Part shown: piece after piece, positions 5,586-8,637 of the stretch
How the letters are laid out: each line of letters opens with the position of its first letter
Numbering within the stretch: position 1 is the first letter of the stretch
DNA from: GCA-2746795 sp046496595
GTDB lineage: Bacteria; Chloroflexota; Anaerolineae; Promineifilales; Promineifilaceae
Assembly (NCBI GenBank): GCA_046496595.1
Contig: JAWOGU010000640.1
Span: 1 to 8,637 of the forward strand
Direction of reading: 5' to 3'
DNA length: 8,637 bases
Translations under genes and position numbers: made by a program
Notes under the pieces: generated by a model
What the model was told of the DNA's origin: nothing
Database searches by the model: none
Seen by the model: only the letters and a program-made list of their open reading frames with translations

Positions 5586-5854
5586 TCGCCAGTGGTATTT
5601 CCGTTGGTGGCATAGGCATCTGCCAGATAATCATCGTGGTTACGGCCTAAATCGGTATCGCCGCTGCGGTATTTACCGGCCACTGCTAATGCCCGCGCAT
5701 ACTGTTCGTCCAACGGCCGTTCTCCCTCCAGGGCAATGTACAAATCCACACTCTGCCGGATCATCGCCGACAAAGACATCTGCTTTTGCTGCGCCAGCCG
5801 TTTCAAGGTACGCGCCTGATTTTCCGTCAGCTGAATCTGCGTCCGCATCATCAT
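5582..5854 (-). CDS. vapB: Ribbon-helix-helix antitoxin (VapB type)
   Basis: 90 residues. The N-terminal MRTQIQLTENQARTLKRLAQ followed by SLSAMIRQSVDLYI is a ribbon-helix-helix DNA-binding domain (strand then two helices). The acidic, flexible C-terminal half (about 45-90) would wrap the toxin. Three consecutive ATG codons start the frame; the first, at 5854, sits best behind AGGAAA. It comes before vapC, as usual, and the complex normally represses its own promoter in the 125-bp gap up to 5979. AACGGCCGTT lies inside the coding sequence at 5712-5721, read there without disturbing the frame. Confidence 0.88.
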   Translation of the reverse strand: MMMRTQIQLTENQARTLKRLAQQKQMSLSAMIRQSVDLYIALEGERPLDEQYARALAVAGKYRSGDTDLGRNHDDYLADAYATNGNTTGE

Positions 5855-5979
5855 CTCTGTTATTTCCTGTAGGGCGATTTATGAAATCAACCCAAATATG
5901 TCGTCACTTTAGCAAATATGATAACATAATTGCCATCAGCCTACCAGACTTCTTGACGACCAAACTACCTGACTAAACT

Positions 5980-7437
5980 ATGGCCTTCGACAACGACACC
6001 CGCAACCTTCTCGCTCGCACCGTCAGCAGCGCCCGCGCCCTGCTGACGGCCGACGTGCAGAACCAACTACAAGCCAGTTACGGCCTCTACCCCCACGGCC
6101 GTCGCCTGACCATCGCCCACACGCCCACCGCCCAACAACCCGGCGCCGAACTGACCGACCTCTGGGACCACTTCGCCGCCAACGAACCCGCCAATCCCCA
6201 ATCGCCAACCGCCAATCTTCAATCCGCCTACCAACGGCTGGTGCGCGAAATCGGCTTTACCCTGCTCAACCGGCTGGCGGCGCTGCGGCTGTGCGAGGAG
6301 CGGGGCATTGTCATCGAGTGCGTGGGCAAGGGGATGCAGTCGGCCGGTTTCCAATTGTATGACCGGCTGGCGAATGGGGCGCTGGGCAACCGCTACCAGA
6401 CTTACCGCGCCTTCCTGGAAGGGCTGTTTGACGAATTGGCCCTCGATTTGGGCGCACTCTTTACCCGCGACCTGCCGCAAAGCCATATCTTCCCCGGCGA
6501 AACGACGCTCACCGATCTGCTGGCGCTGCTGAACGAGCCGGAACTGGCGCGACGGCAGGTGTGGCAAAGCGATGAGACCATCGGCTGGATTTACCAGTAT
6601 TACAACGACCCGGAGGAACGGCGGGCGATGCGGCAGGCGTCGGGCGCGCCGCGCAACAGCCGCGAATTGGCCGTGCGTAACCAGTTTTTTACGCCGCGTT
6701 ACGATGACGGCCGTCGCTTCGATTACGTGCTGGCTAATCCACCTTTCGGCAAAAAAAGTTCCATGAACTTCACCAACGAAGTAGGGGAGCAGGAACGGGA
6801 CGACCTGACCTACAACCGGCAGGATTTTTGGGCGACCACTTTCAACAAGCAGTTGAACTTTGTGCAGCACATCCACACTGTTCTACTCAGCGATGGCAAA
6901 GCTGCCGTGGTCGTGCCCGATAATGTGCTGTTTGAAGGGGGCGCGGGGGAAACGGTGCGGCAAAAGCTGCTGGAAACCACCGAGTTACACACCATTTTGC
7001 GTCTACCAACCGGCATCTTTTACGCCAACGGCGTCAAGGCCAATGTCCTCTTCTTCGACAATCACGTCGCCAGCAAAGACCCCTGGACGAAGGAGGTGTG
7101 GTATTACGACTACCGCACCAACGTCCACCACACCCTGAAGAAGAAGCCGCTGCGCTTTGAAGACCTGGCCGATTTTATCGCCTGCTACAATCCAACCAAC
7201 CGGCACAAGCGGCGGGAAACGTGGGATGCAGAGGGGAATCCAGACGGCCGTTGGCGCAAGTTCAGCTACGAGGAAATTATGGCCCGCGACAAAACGAGCC
7301 TGGACATCTTCTGGCTGAAAGATCAGAGCCTGGCCGACCTGGACAACCTGCCGGAGCCGGATGACCTGGCGGCGGAGATTGTGGAGAATCTGGAGGCGGG
7401 GCTGGCTAGTTTTCGGGAGATTTTGGCGGCGCTGTAG
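5980..7437 (+). CDS. Chimeric adenine methyltransferase: PglX-like N-part fused to HsdM-like C-part, motif I lost
   Basis: 485 residues. Residues 1-241 match the N-terminal region of PglX/BREX-type methyltransferases: MAFDNDTRNLLARTVSSARA, then FTLLNRLAALRLCEERG, QSAGFQLYDRL, IGWIYQYYND, APRNSRELAVRNQFFTPRY. In that family the SAM-binding motif I comes next. Here, at codons 243-245 (GAC GGC CGT, part of GACGGCCGTC at 6706-6715), the sequence becomes HsdM of type I systems: RFDYVLANPPFGKKSS (catalytic motif IV NPPF at 253-256), FWATTFNKQLNFVQH, GKAAVVVPDNVLFEGGAGET, LRLPTGIFYANGVKANVLFF, RHKRRETW, and the typical C-terminus DLAAEIVENLEAGLASF. No DPACGTGG-like motif is present, so SAM binding should fail unless another subunit supplies it. 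No hsdS or hsdR follows. Start ATG 5980 lacks a clear Shine-Dalgarno sequence. The frame is intact across the junction. A deletion/recombination product is likeliest; an assembly join is possible. Confidence 0.85.
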   Translation: MAFDNDTRNLLARTVSSARALLTADVQNQLQASYGLYPHGRRLTIAHTPTAQQPGAELTDLWDHFAANEPANPQSPTANLQSAYQRLVREIGFTLLNRLAALRLCEERGIVIECVGKGMQSAGFQLYDRLANGALGNRYQTYRAFLEGLFDELALDLGALFTRDLPQSHIFPGETTLTDLLALLNEPELARRQVWQSDETIGWIYQYYNDPEERRAMRQASGAPRNSRELAVRNQFFTPRYDDGRRFDYVLANPPFGKKSSMNFTNEVGEQERDDLTYNRQDFWATTFNKQLNFVQHIHTVLLSDGKAAVVVPDNVLFEGGAGETVRQKLLETTELHTILRLPTGIFYANGVKANVLFFDNHVASKDPWTKEVWYYDYRTNVHHTLKKKPLRFEDLADFIACYNPTNRHKRRETWDAEGNPDGRWRKFSYEEIMARDKTSLDIFWLKDQSLADLDNLPEPDDLAAEIVENLEAGLASFREILAAL

Positions 7438-7486
7438 GATTGAGAGAGTAATAAGCTATACAATACAGTAGGGAGGCGCAAAGTTT

Positions 7487-8110
7487 ATGGGAGCTATTGG
7501 GGATGTGTTTCTAGATATTGGAGCTGTTTTGGGACTTTTAGTCGCTGCATATACAGCGTATGAAATGTTGCAGCGTCCCAAAATTGAGCTTTACCCAGCA
7601 AACAGTATATCCTTGCCAGTTTCAAGAAAGGGTTATATTTCAAAATTTCAATTGGGGTGTAACCTCGCAAATAAAACATCGAAACTGGGTGCTGTTCAAC
7701 GTCTCGAGATTGAAGTAATTAACCCAAAACATGAAGTTTACAGATTTCGATGGAAGTTGTTCTATGAATATCAACCAGAAACAGGCGAGATTCTTAAAGA
7801 ATCTGATCCATACCCCATTATTGTTATGCCAAAAAATAGTCAGGTTCTGTTTATAGAATTTGAATCTGCGGATTCGATTCCCAGTGAAGAATGGATAATT
7901 GGCAGATATGAATTCAATGTGAAGGGGTGGATGAATAGAAAAGATCGAAACTCAAAGGTCAACCTCAAATCAAGTTTTCACATCAATATTACAGAAGAAA
8001 TTCACAGTAAACTGATGATGGAGCAAACAGTGGGTCCGCCTAGAGATGGGACTTTATCATTTTATCGGCCATCCTTCTGCCCTATTCCTATTGAAGAATG
8101 GGATTTTTAA
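7487..8110 (+). CDS. Unknown protein with one N-terminal membrane segment
   Basis: 207 residues from ATG 7487; GGGAGG lies 10 nt upstream. Residues about 5-26 (GDVFLDIGAVLGLLVAAYTAYE) form one hydrophobic helix, followed by a soluble domain rich in alternating hydrophobic strand-like segments (IELYPANSISLP, LEIEVINP, QVLFIEFESA, YEFNVKGWMN), suggesting a beta-sandwich. It has no catalytic motif I recognise. Base composition is clearly more AT-rich than the methyltransferase gene before it and it contains no ACGGCCGT, which points to separate acquisition. It sits where hsdS would be expected but shows no target-recognition features. It resembles small membrane-anchored hypothetical proteins that occur in defence islands; that is context only. 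Confidence 0.7.
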   Translation: MGAIGDVFLDIGAVLGLLVAAYTAYEMLQRPKIELYPANSISLPVSRKGYISKFQLGCNLANKTSKLGAVQRLEIEVINPKHEVYRFRWKLFYEYQPETGEILKESDPYPIIVMPKNSQVLFIEFESADSIPSEEWIIGRYEFNVKGWMNRKDRNSKVNLKSSFHINITEEIHSKLMMEQTVGPPRDGTLSFYRPSFCPIPIEEWDF

Positions 8111-8210
8111 CGAAAAATATCTGAACACAGTTTATTGGTAGGCATCAAAAATAAAGGAGGAAGTGTAAACGGCCGTTCCCCTTGCCCCGCCCTCCCCCCA
8201 TTTGCTACCC

Positions 8211-8242
8211 TATCTCCATAGAACATTCATTCTACGGAGATA
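8211..8242 (+). promoter_or_regulatory. Hairpin covering the ribosome binding site of the 28-codon ORF
   Basis: Arms 8211-8221 (TATCTCCATAG) and 8232-8242 (CTACGGAGATA) pair at 10 of 11 positions (one A-C mismatch) around a 10-nt loop. The 3' arm contains GGAGA, the Shine-Dalgarno of the ATG at 8246. In RNA the stem would hide the site; in DNA it could be a protein-binding dyad. Confidence 0.5.
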
Positions 8243-8245
8243 ACC

Positions 8246-8332
8246 ATGACCACAACCCAACAACGCCCCTTTGAACTCGCCTGGATTCCCCCAGGAACGG
8301 CCGTTCAGATTACTGCCCATTGCAAACTATAG
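8246..8332 (+). CDS. 28-codon ORF, possibly a leader peptide or truncated gene
   Basis: ATG 8246 follows GGAGA by 5 nt, and TAG ends it at 8330-8332. The product starts MTTTQQRPFELAWIPPGTAV and is polar with no recognised domain. AACGGCCGTT at 8296-8305 lies inside the frame (codons for T-A-V). The last codons overlap the promoter of the next gene. It could be a real small protein, a leader, or the start of a gene whose remainder was lost at or after the palindrome. Confidence 0.35.
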   Translation: MTTTQQRPFELAWIPPGTAVQITAHCKL

Positions 8333-8348
8333 TTAGCGCCACTATACT
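8320..8348 (+). promoter_or_regulatory. Sigma-70-type promoter with palindromic operator for the antidote gene
   Basis: TTGCAA (8320-8325) and TATACT (8343-8348) are separated by exactly 17 nt. The 10-bp perfect palindrome AACTATAGTT (8325-8334) overlaps the -35 end and spacer. A start near 8355 would leave about 26 nt of leader before the ATG at 8381. Helix-turn-helix antidote proteins usually repress their own promoter through such dyads. Confidence 0.65.
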
Positions 8349-8380
8349 GCCAGGAAGAGAATTAGCAGGAGTATAAGCTC

Positions 8381-8637
8381 ATGACTGATTACCGTACCCT
8401 GAACGACGTCACCGTCGAATACTTCACCCAACACCCTAAAGAGATCGATACCTTCCTCAATGAAACCTTCGCCGTATACGCGGAAGATGGCGACTCGACC
8501 GCCCTGCTTTCCGCGCTGCGCATCATCGCCCGCGTCAAAGGCATCTCCACAATGGCGGAAGAAGTAGGCATGACGCGGCAGGGTCTGCAAAAGGCGCTGT
8601 CTGCCAAGGGCAATCCCCGCCTGGACAATATCAACGC
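8381..8637 (+). CDS. Addiction-module antidote protein, HI1420/HigA-like, partial at window edge
   Basis: 85 codons are visible and the frame runs off the right edge. The ATG at 8381 has AGGAG 9 nt upstream. The first half (YFTQHPKEIDTFLNETFAVY) and the HTH half (LLSALRIIARVKGISTMAEE, VGMTRQGLQKALSAKGNPRLD) match the XRE-like family of putative addiction-module antidotes (HI1420 type), usually about 95-105 residues long. These bind and neutralise a small RelE/HigB-like toxin. In HI1419-HI1420 pairs the toxin gene comes first, but here a promoter and no toxin gene precede it, so the toxin may lie to the right or be missing. Confidence 0.8.
   Translation, partial: MTDYRTLNDVTVEYFTQHPKEIDTFLNETFAVYAEDGDSTALLSALRIIARVKGISTMAEEVGMTRQGLQKALSAKGNPRLDNIN

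Larger units (their letters stand above)
612..8305. repeat. Dispersed palindrome AACGGCCGTT (core ACGGCCGT)
   Basis: Full 10-mers at 612-621, 630-639, 3879-3888, 4609-4618, 4866-4875, 5712-5721, 8168-8177 and 8296-8305. The 8-mer core occurs additionally at 3113-3120, 5401-5408, 6095-6102, 6707-6714 and 7244-7251. Random expectation for one 8-mer in this length is about 0.13. Copies lie both in gaps and inside genes in different frames. A lineage-wide repeated palindrome like cyanobacterial HIP1 is the closest known parallel; its role is unknown. Confidence 0.85.

Noticed and set aside
5545..5976. Plus-strand 143-codon frame over vapBC
   Set aside because: Antisense to vapB and the start of vapC, which are well supported.
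6067..6876. Minus-strand 269-codon frame
   Set aside because: Antisense to the methyltransferase gene, whose sense translation shows clear conserved motifs.
7438..7486. Promoter for the 7487 gene
   Set aside because: A TACAAT box is present, but no -35 box at proper spacing could be found.
8342..8634. Minus-strand frames at the right end
   Set aside because: Antisense to the antidote gene, which has promoter, ribosome site and domain support.

Overview
The window looks like an accessory, defence-rich region of a GC-rich bacterial chromosome (or a large mobile element within it). The palindrome AACGGCCGTT occurs eight times and its core ACGGCCGT thirteen times. That resembles a lineage-specific repeated palindrome such as HIP1 of cyanobacteria. 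Together with the style of the BREX/PglX-like proteins this suggests a filamentous Chloroflexota (Anaerolineae-like) genome; the taxonomy is an inference.

Left part (about 1-3920), a plasmid- or phage-like module read leftwards. A ParA-type ATPase gene (3339-2455) overlaps by 8 nt a gene (2462-1836) for a small partner protein built from two ribbon-helix-helix-like repeats. A phage antirepressor gene (P22_AR_N + ORF6C, 1563-724) follows and ends before a long hairpin terminator (606-645). Upstream of parA lie seven in-register 10-bp units of the type NWTTACAATA (3361-3430), the best candidate for a partition centromere and operator. Beyond it is a 16-bp perfect palindrome (3509-3524). The extreme left end (1-600) holds only what looks like decayed coding sequence.

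Right part (about 3700-7440), defence-system debris and small mobile genes. A C-terminal scrap of a PglX-type methyltransferase (3729-3854) precedes an HNH-fold gene whose HH catalytic pair is FF (3919-4521). Next come a C-terminal scrap of a large protein, possibly BrxC/PglY-like (4861-5163), an intact vapBC toxin-antitoxin pair on the minus strand (5854-5184), and a 485-codon methyltransferase gene (5980-7437). This last gene is a chimera: its first 241 residues look like PglX and the rest like HsdM of type I restriction-modification. The join falls on an ACGGCCGT palindrome and the SAM-binding motif I region is missing.

Right end (7440-8637). No hsdS follows. Instead there is an AT-richer gene for an unknown protein with one N-terminal membrane segment (7487-8110), a 28-codon ORF whose ribosome binding site lies inside a hairpin (8246-8332), and the start of a HI1420-type addiction-module antidote gene (8381 to the window edge) with a good sigma-70 promoter overlapping a palindromic operator.

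Overall, a coherent partition/antirepressor module sits beside a much rearranged defence locus. The most novel-looking part is the parA / tandem-RHH / 10-bp array set; the clearest oddity is the PglX-HsdM chimera.
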